Assembly (NCBI GenBank): GCA_026182355.1
Contig: JAPFBL010000319.1
Location: forward strand, 1-64,000
From: Hermatobates lingyangjiaoensis
Taxonomy: Eukaryota; Arthropoda; Insecta; Hemiptera; Hermatobatidae
Direction: 5' to 3'
DNA: 64,000 nt
Both the position numbers and the translations under genes were made by a program. Shown here one piece after another: positions 19,795 through 30,760 of this stretch. The notes beneath the pieces are model-generated. The model searched no databases. It saw only the letters and a program-made list of their open reading frames with translations, and had not been told where the DNA came from. Positions within the stretch are counted from its first letter, which is position 1; every line of letters begins with the position of its first letter.

Positions 19795-19905
19795 TGATCA
19801 AACCACAATAAGAAATGGGAAAACAAGACTAAGTCTTGTTTTTCCCATTTCTTATTGTGGTTTGATCATTGATTGTTGTTTCACGTGTTTATGTGAAATC
19901 TTTAT
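19795..19905. mobile_element. Family A palindrome with both ribozyme cores deleted
   Basis: The minus piece TGATCAAACC to AACAAGACTAAG joins the plus piece TCTTGTTTTTCCC at AAGACTAAGTCTTG, then runs through the terminal hairpin TTTCACGTGTTTATGTGAAA. Everything between the two stem I strands has been lost. Confidence 0.75.
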
Positions 19906-20176
19906 ATATATATATTATATATTTATATATATATATCAATAATGAAACCACAATATGAAAGGGAAAGAGACTAAGATTTTTCAACCGTAACAAGCAGTCC
20001 TGGCCAGAGTCCAAACCAAATTGAAACACTAGATTCAGAAACATCATGGTGAGGTGTTGAGTGGGAGGGAAGAGTGGTATTTTAATAGGGTGTAAAGTGT
20101 AGGAAGGGACAAAGCTCCAGGCAAGGATGTTTGGGGAAACAAAGGAGTACAGTAAAGAAGAGTAAAAAACTATCCA

Positions 20177-20520
20177 CTAGCTGCCAACCCTCTTACCAGA
20201 GGCTATTGCCCTCGTTAACACTGAGTCAAGCCGGAACAACCCATTATTAATGTTTATAATATTTGATCTATTAAATTTAATCAATGAGGATTCAATAATA
20301 TTTCTTAACATCGATTTTTCATAGGTAATAAATTTAATTTCGGACCAATCAATGTATTGATTTTCATTATTTATATGCAAGAACGAGGCGCTACTTTTTT
20401 CTTGTCTACTTACAGAGTTATCAGTCTGACCAATATAAATTTTATGGCAACTTTTGTACGGGATTTTATAAATACCACCGGACTCTAGTTCCCTGGGAGA
20501 GTTTTTTCATTAACATATTG
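20177..20520 (-). pseudogene. PLE GIY-YIG endonuclease, C-terminal
   Basis: The reading begins near 20515 with SPRELESGGIYKIPYKSCHK and IYIGQTDNSVSRQEKSSASF, then LHINNENQYIDWSEIKFITY, SMLRNIIESSLIKFNRSNI and FRLDSVLTRAIASG. GIYKI-----IYIGQT is the GIY-YIG motif. The following H, and E in IIESS, correspond to conserved positions of the domain. A frame change lies near 20380-20400. The stop is 20177-20179. Confidence 0.75.
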
Positions 20521-20545
20521 CCAACGTTATTACGATTAGAAAACA

Positions 20546-21053
20546 CTATTTTAAAATCATGTTTACGGGCAAGTCTTGGAAGAGGGTCCAATGATTCATT
20601 ATACGGTAAAACAATAGAATTTGACAATGAATGGGCCTCTGTTGAAATATTAGAGAAGGTGTTTTAGCACCCTTCAAAACTAAGTCGATATAAGAGGAGG
20701 GGTATTTTAATGATAATTGACCTAATGTTGTTAATTTCATCGTTAAGGAATTCAGTGGAACAGAACACTTAACGCCCCCAAAAACATATTTCTAAAAACA
20801 AAAATTTTAACATTTCTTGGATGGGAATAATAGAAATGGACATACGAAAGTACGTTAGTGGGATATCTATATACACCAAGGCGTAACTCTTTAGGTAACC
20901 TATGGATCAGGACATCTAAGAAGAGCAAATTACAATTTACTTCTTTTTCCATTGTGAACTGGTTTGTCAGCACTAACGAATTAAAATTCACTAGAAAAGC
21001 ACATGTATTTATAGATTTAGGACAGATGCACAGTATATCGTCAACATAGCTAA
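20546..21053 (-). pseudogene. PLE reverse transcriptase, motif C onward
   Basis: The frame reads FSYVDDILCICPKSINTCAF, LVNFNSLVLTNQFTMEKEVN, CNLLFLDVLIHRLPKELRLG and VYRYPTNVLSYVHFYYSHPR. YVDD is the catalytic pair of the polymerase, and FLDVLI-R with G-YRKPT-----H--S-HP is the PLE signature. The reading moves frame near 20750 and continues LGQLSLKYPSSYIDLVLKG, AKTPSLIFQQRP. Fingers and motifs A and B are missing. Frameshifts show it is inactive. Confidence 0.75.
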
Positions 21054-21054
21054 A

Positions 21055-21148
21055 GTTGGGTTTTGACTCTGACGAAGACCGCTTGTTACGGTTGAAAGAT
21101 CTTAGTATTTTTTCCCATTTCATTCGTGTTTTGATCATTGTTATATAC
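21055..21148 (+). mobile_element. Family A hammerhead unit
   Basis: GTTGGGTTTTGACTCTGACG then AAGACCGCTTGTTACGGTTGAAAG and ATCTTAGTATTT. The catalytic core is intact, but the 3' strand of stem I has changed (AGTA). It abuts the truncated 5' edge of the family A element on the other strand. Confidence 0.7.
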
Positions 21149-21414
21149 GACTATATATAGTATATTTTTGTAGCAGTCCTTCAGATATGCATTAATATAC
21201 GTATAAGACCCACATCACCCCCCCCCCCCTGATGATGTCCTGAAGATGATTACGGAAGGTGAATCGAAACGCGTCCGAAACTACAATCGCTGTCTACCTC
21301 AACCGTTGTTCTAACAACGAGAAAGCTGTTTATAGGCAAGTCGAAGTTCTTGAGAAGAAGCTCAAAGACAGGAACTACTCTGTCGTGTTCAAAAAAGCAT
21401 GTTATATATATATA
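21149..21414 (+). mobile_element. Family G PLE pLTR: hammerhead and N-terminal start
   Basis: The plus hammerhead at 21233-21285 reads GTC, CTGAAGA, stem II (GATT...AATC), GAAA, the palindrome ACGCGT and the cleavage C. After it, a frame with VYRQVEVLEKKLKDRNYSVV and FKKACYIYI ends in (TA)n. A C10 homopolymer precedes it at about 21220-21230. Core residues are all consensus. Confidence 0.65.
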
Positions 21415-21900
21415 CAAAACTAAAGTTTATCGGGACTCGGTCAGTTCTTCAGGTTCAAATTAAACTCTCATTGCCAACGTTTTGGTCTTTATTTAAAACC
21501 TTTTTCATAGGCAGAAGTATAAATTTTGAAATAGAAAAACTAAGTATTACATTACAAATTATTTTACAAAGAAAAATAGTATGTGGATTTTAACAACTGT
21601 ATCTGAATGAACATGTGACAGACACTCTTCATATGTGACACAAGTGTCACATGTTCATTCAGATACAGTTGTTGTTAAAACCCACATACTATTTTCTTTG
21701 TAAAATAATTTGTAATGTAATACTTAGTTTTTCTATTTCAAAATTTATACTTCTGCCTATGAAAAAGGTTTTAAATAAAGACCGAAATGTTGGCAATGAG
21801 AGTTTAATGTGAACCTGAAGAACTGACCGAGTCCTGATAAACTTTAGTTTTGTTTCTATTCCACGGTTCCACGGTTGATACTTTTATCAATATATATATA
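21415..21900. mobile_element. Family D PLE units, long inverted pair
   Basis: The minus arm (21415-21625) and plus arm (21640-21885) are inverse copies meeting near GTGACACAAGTGTCACATG. Shared blocks are CTAAAGTTTATCGGGACTCG, GGTCAGTTCTTCAGG, CATTGCCAACGTTT and ATAGTATGTGGATTTTAACA. The ribozyme-like site reads CTATGAAAAAGGTTTTAAAT then AAAGACCGAAATGTTGGC on the plus strand. The plus end CCACGGTTGATACTTTTATC meets (TA)n. Confidence 0.7.
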
Positions 21901-22168
21901 TTAGTATAAGTGAGCAGCAAATCTTCTTGAAGACAAATGGAATTAAAGTATGCAGCAGCTTCTGCATTGACGACCTTTTTGCTGATATCCTCGATTTTTC
22001 TCACTATCGTTCGATGTTGCTTAGGTAATTTCCATATATAATGGGCCAGAGACATGAGATCGTAACAAGTAAAACTAGTCAGAAAACTAATAACAAACAA
22101 CTTTAATGAAATACTAAACACTAGGTAGAAACAAGCTTTCGACCATACATTTGTCATCTTCAGGTTAC
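21901..22168 (-). mobile_element. Family H PLE pLTR: hammerhead and N-terminal start
   Basis: The minus hammerhead at 22128-22168 is CTGAAGA, stem II GAC/GTC (after one T), GAAA, the palindrome AGCT and the cleavage U. It is followed by a frame with SLAHYIWKLPKQHRTIVRKI, then EDISKKVVNAEAAAYFNSIC and LQEDLLLTYTNIYI. The last motif matches LLPKYTNIYI of the other families, and the frame ends at (TA)n. Confidence 0.65.
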
Positions 22169-22560
22169 ACTACGATTAAATCTATTGAAAATTAATATAA
22201 TAATCTTTAAAAAACTGAACATAACAAGTTTAACAATAAACAATACAGTGAGTGAGAGGAAAACAAAGAGTAGGTTCCAGCAGGGTTGCAACAACATACA
22301 GGTTTGCTCCTCAATTGCTGCCACCCTACTGGGCTCTAACTCTCTAACAAATTTAAAGCTATTATCGAAAGTAGTGCTACTTGGGATTACATTAAGATCA
22401 TAATTTTGAAAACAAGCTTTAAAATGTTGATCGATTTACACGTTTTGAGGACTCTTGAATCCATAATTGATTGTATCCGCATGAATTTGTCTAGGCAGAT
22501 GTCTATGGAAAATTGACAAGCACTCTGCAAGTGACACAGTTTCATATACTGTAATAATGT
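22158..22560 (-). other. Unidentified ORF relic upstream of the family H ribozyme
   Basis: On the minus strand a stretch of about 90 codons is open up to a TGA that overlaps the hammerhead box (ACCTGAAGA). It includes DQHFKACFQNYDLNVIPSST then TFDNSFKFVRELEPSRVAAI and a hydrophobic run (LLFVFLSLTVLFIVKLVMF). The preceding part in the same frame has a stop but reads NYGFKSPQNV. It could be the degraded C-terminus of the family H PLE or unrelated DNA. I do not recognise it. Confidence 0.3.
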
Positions 22561-23289
22561 TTGATTATGTTTTGTCATAACAAAGAACAAGTGGTCTTGG
22601 TATAGAAGTATGCTGTTTCTCGGTAATGTTGAAGAATAGTAAAAGCTGTTTATCAAACCTGACAGAGATTCATGAAATGGGAAATAATTTTCACTTGCAC
22701 TTCTAGCTATGCCAGCACTTAAATTTTGTATTAAATATAGTCTTAAAAAAATAATCCATTATAAAAAGTTCAAGAATTCTAAATATTGGAGGAAGAAAAA
22801 TTACATTGAAAAATATCATTATTACATTTGACCTGTTGTCACTTCTCAAGATTATGAAACAACACATATTCGCTATAGTTGAAAAAATGGAGATATCTTA
22901 TTAAAATGAATCATGTCTTTCAAAAAAAACGTAAATAAGTGTGATAATACGCTTGCTAGCGCGTTTAATAATACGTTTGTACGTTATTACCGTTAATTGA
23001 ATTACATTAAAATAATTCAAGTAAAGAAATTGATTGTCAATAAGATTAATAATTGGTTTGCTTCAAGCAAAGTTGAGTGTAAACGACGCCAGATTGTTCT
23101 ATAAGTGTGACTTATGAACACGTTTAGAGGTATCAGAAGCTATATGGAGTCGTGTGAGAGACTCTGAAGTGAAGATCGAAGAGAGGTGGTAGAATAATGA
23201 GAATATAAAAAAAAGAGGAGATAGAATGAAGCGACGAATAAATATTGGTAGGTTTAATGACAGTTTAAAGAGAAAAAAATAATCCAGAA
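22561..23289. other. AT-rich non-coding sequence
   Basis: Nothing recognised. Confidence 0.55.
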
Positions 23290-23484
23290 GGCGGTATGGA
23301 ACGCAATTATGTAGATGAGGGATTAATTGGGGTAGTGCCTGAGGTATGCGAGTGCCCGTGGCTTCTCAGCCTGCGGCGGTTCTCACCCAGAGCGATAGCT
23401 CCCCATGGTCCTGTGGCCTATGACACACGGCCCAGCAATGTACTGACCAATCTTCTGTTTTCCTTTTCTCACCAAGTCGATTAG
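23290..23484. other. GC-richer island with possible exons on either strand
   Basis: The plus strand has MERNYVDEGLIGVVPE followed by a possible donor (GAG then GTATGC). The minus strand has AAACAG then KIGQYIAGPCVIGHRTMGSYRSG and a donor-like GTGAGA, but its acceptor lacks a pyrimidine tract. Neither product is recognised and the two options exclude each other. Confidence 0.3.
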
Positions 23485-24105
23485 TCAAAAAAGTGCTCTC
23501 ACCTTAACCTTTAATTAAACCATCTCCTTTTACATCAAGTGGCCTAGTCCAACAGTTAACTGTTTTATTTCACCTTTGGCAGACTTTCCCAAACTATATC
23601 CGTCAACTTTTTATATTGTTAGTCTTTGTAATTTGCAACAAATTTCTACAAATGTACTTTGCAAAATCCAACTTCAATCATATGTCCACCATTATATAAC
23701 AGAAATAACGAACACTATAGTGTGCTTTTATTGTTATTTCAAAGATGATTGTATTAAATCAAAGAATAACCAAAAGCAGTTCATACAAATACAAAATTGA
23801 ATAATAAACTTAATTCAATGTTTCATTCATTTAAATAAAATATAACAATAATAGCTTACATAGTTTTAATAATGAATGTTAATCGAACGACCATGGATAG
23901 CAACCTGCTAGCAGCTTGAAAGTTCAAAAATCACTGATTATACATCAGCTTCGTTTTGTATTACTTTGAAAAAATTAACCGTTTTTTTCTTAATACTTGA
24001 GTAACACTCAGATATTCTTTTCCAGTTGCAGACAACTGCATATTTTTTTGCATTAGTAGATTCATTGAAGATCATACTTCCAAGCTGTATCGTTTGGAAA
24101 ACGAG
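23485..24105. other. AT-rich non-coding sequence
   Basis: Nothing recognised. Confidence 0.55.
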
Positions 24106-24583
24106 AAAATGTAAAAAAATCTGGAGTGGCCTACACTCAACTTTACCATAAGTAAACATAATATCATACTTTTTGGGTATATATTATATAATTTTCTATT
24201 TTGGTATAATATAAATGTCTAAATGGAAGATGTTTATTAGTCTTTCATTCAGAACAGGACAGATAGTGATTGATCATTTATATATTACTTATATATTGAT
24301 CAATATATATGCTTATTTTTGTATATCACGCCACTGATACATACAATATCATTAGTATAACTAAAATAGTAATAATATTTTTTGAAAAACGAAAACGTAG
24401 ATTTCGTGTTACGAAATAATGTCTTACAGAAGAGGATGACTTGTATTCATATAGCCAGGGATCTCTTACATAGTTTACCTGACTTCCTTCTACATTGAAT
24501 ATTTAATACAAATTTCCTATTGAAAACTTCAAAATATTCCTATTTTGTCTGAAAAATGTTAGAAACATCTAACAAAAAAGGTC
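24106..24583 (+). repeat. Interspersed repeat, copy 1
   Basis: This ~470 bp segment recurs at 39784-40236 in the same orientation with many substitutions and small indels. Shared blocks include AAATCTGGAGTG, AAACATAATATCATA, GATGTTTATTAGTCTTTCATTC, ACAGATAGTGATTGATC and GTTACGAAATAAT. There is no coding motif, terminal repeat or poly-A that I can define. Confidence 0.75.
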
Positions 24584-25172
24584 GTTTTCAGACAATTTTT
24601 AATTTAAGCTGTAGTATAATTACATTTATTTTTCTTCAAAGAATGTTTTCAATTTTAAATTATTCTTTGTATTTTTGGTATTTTATAGAATTATTATAAT
24701 AAAAATTTTATGGCTTCCTAGTGTTTAATAGGGACCACTTTTCTCTCCCTTTGTCAAAAATAATATATACGAATTCACTCTGAGTGAGCGTTATCTTTTT
24801 CCTGTGTGCTGTACTCTGTTATAAGGTTGCTGTGAATGTATATTGAGACAAAATATATTACTAATTAGCCAGTTTTACATACTCAAATCAAAGTCAAAAC
24901 CGGCTATTAAGTATAATTTAAAACTTTTTTAGCTGGAATACTGAAATTTTAAAAAATAATATATATGAAATATTAGACTAGAATAGTGAAAAAACTGGAT
25001 ATTTGTCAACAAATATAACTCCTCTTTCTTGAGGAAAGAATCCATACCTCACACTCACACTTCAATATTTTTCAAAAATAATATGATTCATAAACGAAAA
25101 AAAAAATGTCATCTGATATTAAGTTCTGTTCAAGATGTCAATATATAGATTGATTAGAATATTTTGTGAGAT

Positions 25173-25175
<3 letters not shown>
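24584..25175. other. AT-rich non-coding sequence
   Basis: Nothing recognised. Confidence 0.55.

Positions 25176-25222
<47 letters not shown>
25176..25222 (+). repeat. (AC)n microsatellite
   Basis: About 23 uninterrupted AC units. Confidence 0.95.
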
Positions 25223-25223
<1 letters not shown>

Positions 25224-26061
25224 CACATGCATCATCGTAAAAACTTCATAAAACGACTTCTGGGACATCAAAACAAGTAATTCTGTCAAAATCTCGAGAT
25301 CGAATTTTTTCACGATCACTATACTTTACTTATAGTAAAGTAAAAAGCGAAATATGTAAAGTTGAGTGTACTTTACTTATTTTGCTGCAATGTGACTAGC
25401 ACTATTTTGTAGATTATACAGCAGATATGTAATCTTCGTAATATCACAATCAGATATAACACTACAGGTACAACGAAATTACTGTTTTATTTAGTGTAAT
25501 ATTTTCATTTTCAACATTCGAATTTATGTATATTTAATATGCAAAATTTGGTACCTCAGTGATTAAGTGATAAATTACCATCTGAGACCTCAAGTAGTCA
25601 GTTGGAATTTACAGATATGTTTGGAATAAACTGAAAGATAATTAAGTGGTCATTTACTGACAACACTTTATAACATGGTTTCTGCATAGTTCATTAATTA
25701 TCGTAAGAGGAAGTCCCATGAGGTCTTTCTGTTTTTTATCACATTTGAGGGTTTAAGAACTTTGACTGGTCAAATGAATATGGATGAGAGCAACCCGTTA
25801 TGAAATAATTTATGAATAAAGGGCACTTTGGGATCTTTGTAATGGTTTTATTGGTTATACGGTAGGTAAAGGAGTTTCCTGTTAAAAATATGTGGACTGA
25901 AATTTTACAGGGTTTAGAAAACTTCCAACGTTTTAAAACACTGGTCCAGCAATTCTCAAGGCAAAACTAACATTCAAATTTTTAAACGAACTAAAACAAC
26001 AGAAAATATAAATATCGAATAGCCTGAATATAAAATACATAAGACAAAATTGACAACTTAC
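25223..26061. other. AT-rich non-coding sequence
   Basis: A short inverted repeat (CTTTACTTATAGTAAAG) lies at 25324-25340. Nothing else is recognised. Confidence 0.55.
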
Positions 26062-26192
26062 ACTGATTGCAGTTACGGTAGGGTAAAGGTGTGGAATACA
26101 GTTTTGTCAAAGTTTCTTGAAGAGTTCTCCAAAACTGTCTTGTTCGGTCCATCCATTATGTCAAGGCCGGCGCTGAAGAGAGTAAGCGATGC
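26062..26192 (-). pseudogene. Exon of an enoyl-CoA delta-isomerase 1-like gene, frameshifted
   Basis: Enoyl-CoA delta isomerase 1 moves the double bond during mitochondrial beta-oxidation of unsaturated fatty acids. Three blocks lie in order but in three frames: ASLTLFSAGLDIMD, then RQFWRTLQETLTKLYSTPLP, then PTVTAIS. FSAGLDIM, FW--LQ---L-LY and T-AI-G match the crotonase fold around the oxyanion-hole region of the family. The exon boundaries look intact: an acceptor TTTATTTTTAG at 26193 and a consensus donor GTAAGT after 26062. Two single-base indels separate the blocks. No other exon of the gene is seen in the window. It could be a decayed gene copy or a real gene carrying sequence errors. 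Confidence 0.6.
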
Positions 26193-27469
26193 CTAAAAAT
26201 AAACCAAAACATAACTGTTAGTGGTACAAAATGCAAGTATATACTATTTTAAATTAAGTAAAATATCTATTGACGTTCAGCACCTGCATCTCTAACAGAA
26301 GTCTCATCCAACCCTTGATGATCAACAATATTTTATAGGACTCAGAACCATTCTCATCAGTTCAAATGAGCAGACCCTCAATCCCTAATGAACTAAACAA
26401 ACTGCTGTGAAAGTGGCTATCTCTGTATACATTTACCCACTTTTCTTATATCAACACTCAGAAGGTTAAGCGGAAACAAAACCAAACTTGAATTTTCTTA
26501 ATTAGTTGGTAAGAGAGATTGCGACCTGGACGGGAATAAATCTTCATTCCCAAGTTTCTGACTGCAGCTAGGTTTCCGTAAGACTTGAACACATATCCCC
26601 TGACATACTGGCTACTAAATGTAGAATCTTAAAAGTTTTGATCAATACCATGAATAAAAGTAACTGTTTATGCAGATCTGTTGTATGAATAAAAAGTAAA
26701 CTATTTACCTAGCAATTTTTAATTTTTGAATATCCCTAAAACTACTACTCCTACATAGATTATATTTCAAATTCTTGCGAATAAGACAGACTAAACTCAT
26801 CACTCTTTGTTTGACAAATGTCCCTTGAGCATGAAACATTGAAAAACTCCGATTTAAAGAATGCTCGGGTTATTTCCAGAGTTACCTCCCAAGACATGGC
26901 AGGGAGATTGTACGATAGAGTCTTGTCAGTAGGGAATTCTCCAAACGAGTATTTCTTTGTAGCTGAAATATTGCCATCTTATACAAGATATGTGCATCAT
27001 ATGTACATACTCGTTTGTAGTTATTAAATTTTAATTATCAAAAATATATTTGTGAAGCATATTTGTTAAAGACGAATATACCACATTCATATCATTATAT
27101 ATATCATAATAATGCATGATCTTTTTTCTTAATCGTTTTAAGATAGAGGTCCAGGAATGCTGAAGGGCGTTGTACATTTTTGCATTTTATATTTTGTATT
27201 TTAAAATAAAAGTAAAGCGTACCTAAAAATGTAAAAATACCTAGTGTAAACATATACCTAAAAAAATTATAGTTAGACGATATGATTATGACATCCTTCG
27301 AAGGCTGTGACACTTTCAGCTTCAGATGAATACGACATCTAAAGCAAAATTAAATACTACAGGAAATTTAAATGAAAAAGGCAGGTGCATACTATTAAAG
27401 ATACATACTATTAAAAGCCCGTATATTTAAAACTGATATTTTAACTTATATGCCATTAAAACGAGGCTG
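26193..27469. other. AT-rich non-coding sequence
   Basis: No further isomerase exons were found. A short plus-strand frame near 26818 (MSLEHETLKNSDLKNARVIS) has no supporting splice sites or recognised motif. Confidence 0.5.
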
Positions 27470-27602
27470 GAGGGGTTGGTTCGGGACCCCTTATTGGCTA
27501 TTCGGGGTTACCTGATAGTACAGGGCATTCCGCTATCCACCACCTGCGGACCCGCCTGGTAGCCACCCAAGCCCCAGGCCCCCCCTGACCCCCCGATCTA
27601 CA
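27470..27602. other. GC-rich patch of unknown origin
   Basis: About 130 bp with TTCGGGACCCC, TATTCGGGGTTACC and a C-rich end (CCAGGCCCCCCCTGACCCCCCG). It borders the satellite array. Base composition is unlike the surroundings, which suggests a transposon fragment, but no coding motif is visible. Confidence 0.4.
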
Positions 27603-27639
27603 CTTATTTACTGCAATATAACCGACTTACATGTTACAG

Positions 27640-30540
27640 TAACTACTAATAAGTTAAGGAGTTGTATAAGAGACGAAAATAGAAACAGTTTTATAAATCT
27701 AAACTTAAAGATAATAAAACACATACCTATTCAGCAAACTATAACAATGTACACAGTAAAATTAAAATATGAATGCAATCATACCTTTTAGTACACCTGA
27801 AAATTCTTTCTACAACAAAGCATTAAAGTTATATGAGACTATTATGCAACGTTAGTACATTAAGGTTATATGAGAAATTGTGTGTAACACTAAACTTAAA
27901 AATAATAAATATTAACATGTCTATTTAATTAATATAGCGCAAAATATTAGAATATATTAGAATTAAAATAAAAATGTAATAATACCTTTTAGTACACCTG
28001 AAAATCATTTCAACCCCAAAACATATAAGTTATATGACTATTGTGCAACGTTATTATATTAAAGATATATGAGAAATTGCTTTTGACATGTAAACTTAAA
28101 CATTATATATTAATTAAGATGCACTACTTTATAACTAATATAGCTATATCATATAGACGTTCCACGCTATTATACAGTATAAATCTGAGATAAATCAATG
28201 AATGCAGATCTAACTACATAACTTCAATTTAAATTAACATCTGTGTAAAGAATTTATCTATTACAACACCTCCAAATATTAAACCAAAATATAAGTCATA
28301 TAAGAGACAAAAATAGAAATAGTTCTATAAATATAAACTTGAAGAAAATAAAACACATACCTACTCACAAACCATAACTTGATGTACACAGTCAAGTTAA
28401 AATAAGAATGAAATAATACCTTTTGATGAACCTCAAATGCGTTTCTACCCCAATACATATCAGTTATATGAAATAGTATAATTAAAACAGTTATGTAAAT
28501 GTAGACTTAACGATAGAAAAACACAAAGCCATTCAATAAATATAACTTAAAATATACAGTATACATAAAATAAAGAAGTAATCATACCTTTTAATACCCT
28601 AAAAAATATACCTCATATGAAAGACTAAAACAGAAACTATGTGTAACTCTATAATTAAAAGATAATAAAACACATACCTATTCAACAGCTGTAGTTTAAT
28701 ATATTTAGTAAAATTAAAATAATATTATTATACGTTTTGATATACCTGAAAATTTTTTCTGTCCCAAAACATACAAGTTCTATAAGAGACAAAATAGAAA
28801 TAGTTCTGTAAATAAAACTTAAAGATAAAGAAACATATACCTATTCAACAACTATAACATAATAATACATATCTTAATATAACCATGTTATAACACCTTT
28901 TTATACCCCACAACAAATACCTCATATAAAATATTAAAATAGAAATTGCTATGTAATTCTAAATTAAAAGATAATATAACACATATATATTTAACAACTA
29001 TAGTTTAATGTACATTGAAAATTAAAATAAGATTGCAATCATACCTTTTGATAAACCTGAAAAGCATTTCTACCTCAAAGATATACCCTAAGTCACATGA
29101 GAAGTTGAAAGAGAAATAATTCTCTAAATTTAAACTTAAAGATAATAAAACATACACATACCTATTCAGCGAATTATAACTTAATGTACAAAGTAAAAAT
29201 TGAAATAAGAATGCAATCATACAGTTTGATGAACTTGAAAAGCGTTATTATCCCTAAAACATATAAGTTATAGAAGAGACTAACATTAAAACAGTTATAT
29301 AAATCTAGACTTAACTATAGAAAAGCGCTTATCTATTCAACAAATATAACTTAAAATATACAGTATGTTTAAAATAAGATTGCAATCAAACCTTTTGATA
29401 CCCCAAAATATATACCTTATATGAAAGACAAAATTGAAATAACAGTGGAATTTTAAACATAAAGAAAGTAAAACTCACACCTATTCAATAACTATAAATT
29501 AATATACACGGTAAACTTAAATATGTAATCACACCTCAAAATATACCTCAAAATTGTTTTTCCCCCAAAACATATAAGTTTATATGAGAGCCTGAAATAG
29601 AGGTAGTTATATAAAGATAGACTTAAAGATAATAAAACACATACTTCATCAACAGCTATAACTAAAAATACACAGTAAAATTAAAATAAGAATATAATCA
29701 GACCTTTTTACTCACCTCAAAATAGTTTCTATCATCAAAACATATAAGTTGAAGAAAGACTAAAATAGATAGAGTTAAATAAATCTAGACTTTAGGATAG
29801 AAAAACAAACACCTATTCAACAACTATAACTTAATGTACACAGTAAATTAATATAAGAATGGAATCAAACCTTTTGATAGTCGTGAAAAGTGTTTCTACT
29901 CAAAAACTTATGCGATGTGTGTAGGAATAAAATAGAAATAGTTATGTAATCCTAAATTTAAAGATAAAAAACACATACCTATTCAAAAATGTAGCTAAAT
30001 ATACATAATAAAATTAAAATAAGAATGTAACCACATCTTTTTATACTTCTGAAAGGCGTTTATATACCAAAACATATGTTATATGAGAGACAAATGTAAA
30101 AATAATTTTGTAAATATCAACTTAATGATAATAAAACTATATTGTATTCAACAAGTACAACTCAAACGCATAATAAAATACACTAACATCTCTTGTTTCA
30201 CCTTAAAAGGGTTTGTACATCAAATCATATAATTTAATAATAGGAGAGTTGACAAAATTATGTGTGTACCTTTCGACCTAATAACCATAAAAGACCTGTT
30301 TTATTCAATACCTGTAAGTAACCTCACACAGTACAATTAAAACATGAATGCAGTCATTCTTCCTCATTAACCTCAAAAGCTATTCTGCTCCTCAAACCAT
30401 ATATGTTACATGAAGGAGTACAACAGCAATGGTTGCGTCAATTTAAATATCATAAAACACATATTCCTTTCAATTACTATAAATTAATTTAAACAGTAGT
30501 GAAATAAAAATGTTCGTATTTTATACGATATTTTACCCTT
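27640..30540. repeat. Diverged AT-rich satellite array, ~160-bp unit
   Basis: About 17 copies of a unit with the recurring blocks ATACCTTTTGATACACCTGAAAA, CCCCAAAACATATAAGTTATATGAGAGAC, AAACTTAAAGATAATAAAACACATACCTATTCAACAACTATAACTT and ACAGTAAAATTAAAATAAGAATG (consensus forms). The spacing of the ATACCTTTT block is mostly 143-181 bp between 28.4 and 30.4 kb and about 200 bp at the left end. Copies have many substitutions, so the array is old. Confidence 0.85.
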
Positions 30541-30760
30541 CACATATTAAATTACGCAGTAGACTTAAGTTATAATATTTGATATTGAAACACCTTTTGT
30601 ACCTTCGTGAAGCATCTCGGATACATGAAGCAGGAGGCTTGAAATACCTCAACGAAGTCTGACTCCCGATGATGAAGGTTTCATTACTAATCTCTCCATT
30701 CAGGATACACACTTTGTATTTGGTGATTTCAATAGCGATTCATGTTTGTGGTCTTTCTCA
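30541..30760. other. Non-coding sequence
   Basis: The flank of the satellite array is slightly less AT-rich. No supported gene. Confidence 0.5.

Larger units (their letters stand above)
19936..21053 (-). mobile_element. Family A Penelope-like element, 5'-truncated
   Basis: On the minus strand the element opens within the reverse transcriptase and passes through the thumb region and GIY-YIG endonuclease to a TAG at 20177-20179. Its 3' untranslated region (GAGGGTTGGCAGCTAGTGG to CTAGTGTTTCAATTTGG) and a degenerate family A hammerhead (about 19955-20020, core CTGGCCA) follow, and it ends at (TA)n. This copy links the abundant family A ribozyme units to a protein-coding PLE. Its 5' edge meets an unrelated plus-strand family A unit at 21053-21055. 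Confidence 0.8.

Noticed and set aside
23296..23484. 62-codon frame called as a gene
   Set aside because: It is open on both strands, with no recognised motif. Retained only as a GC-rich island.
27640..30540. CRISPR array
   Set aside because: Units are about 160 bp, diverged throughout and without the short-repeat/unique-spacer pattern. The context is a eukaryotic genome.
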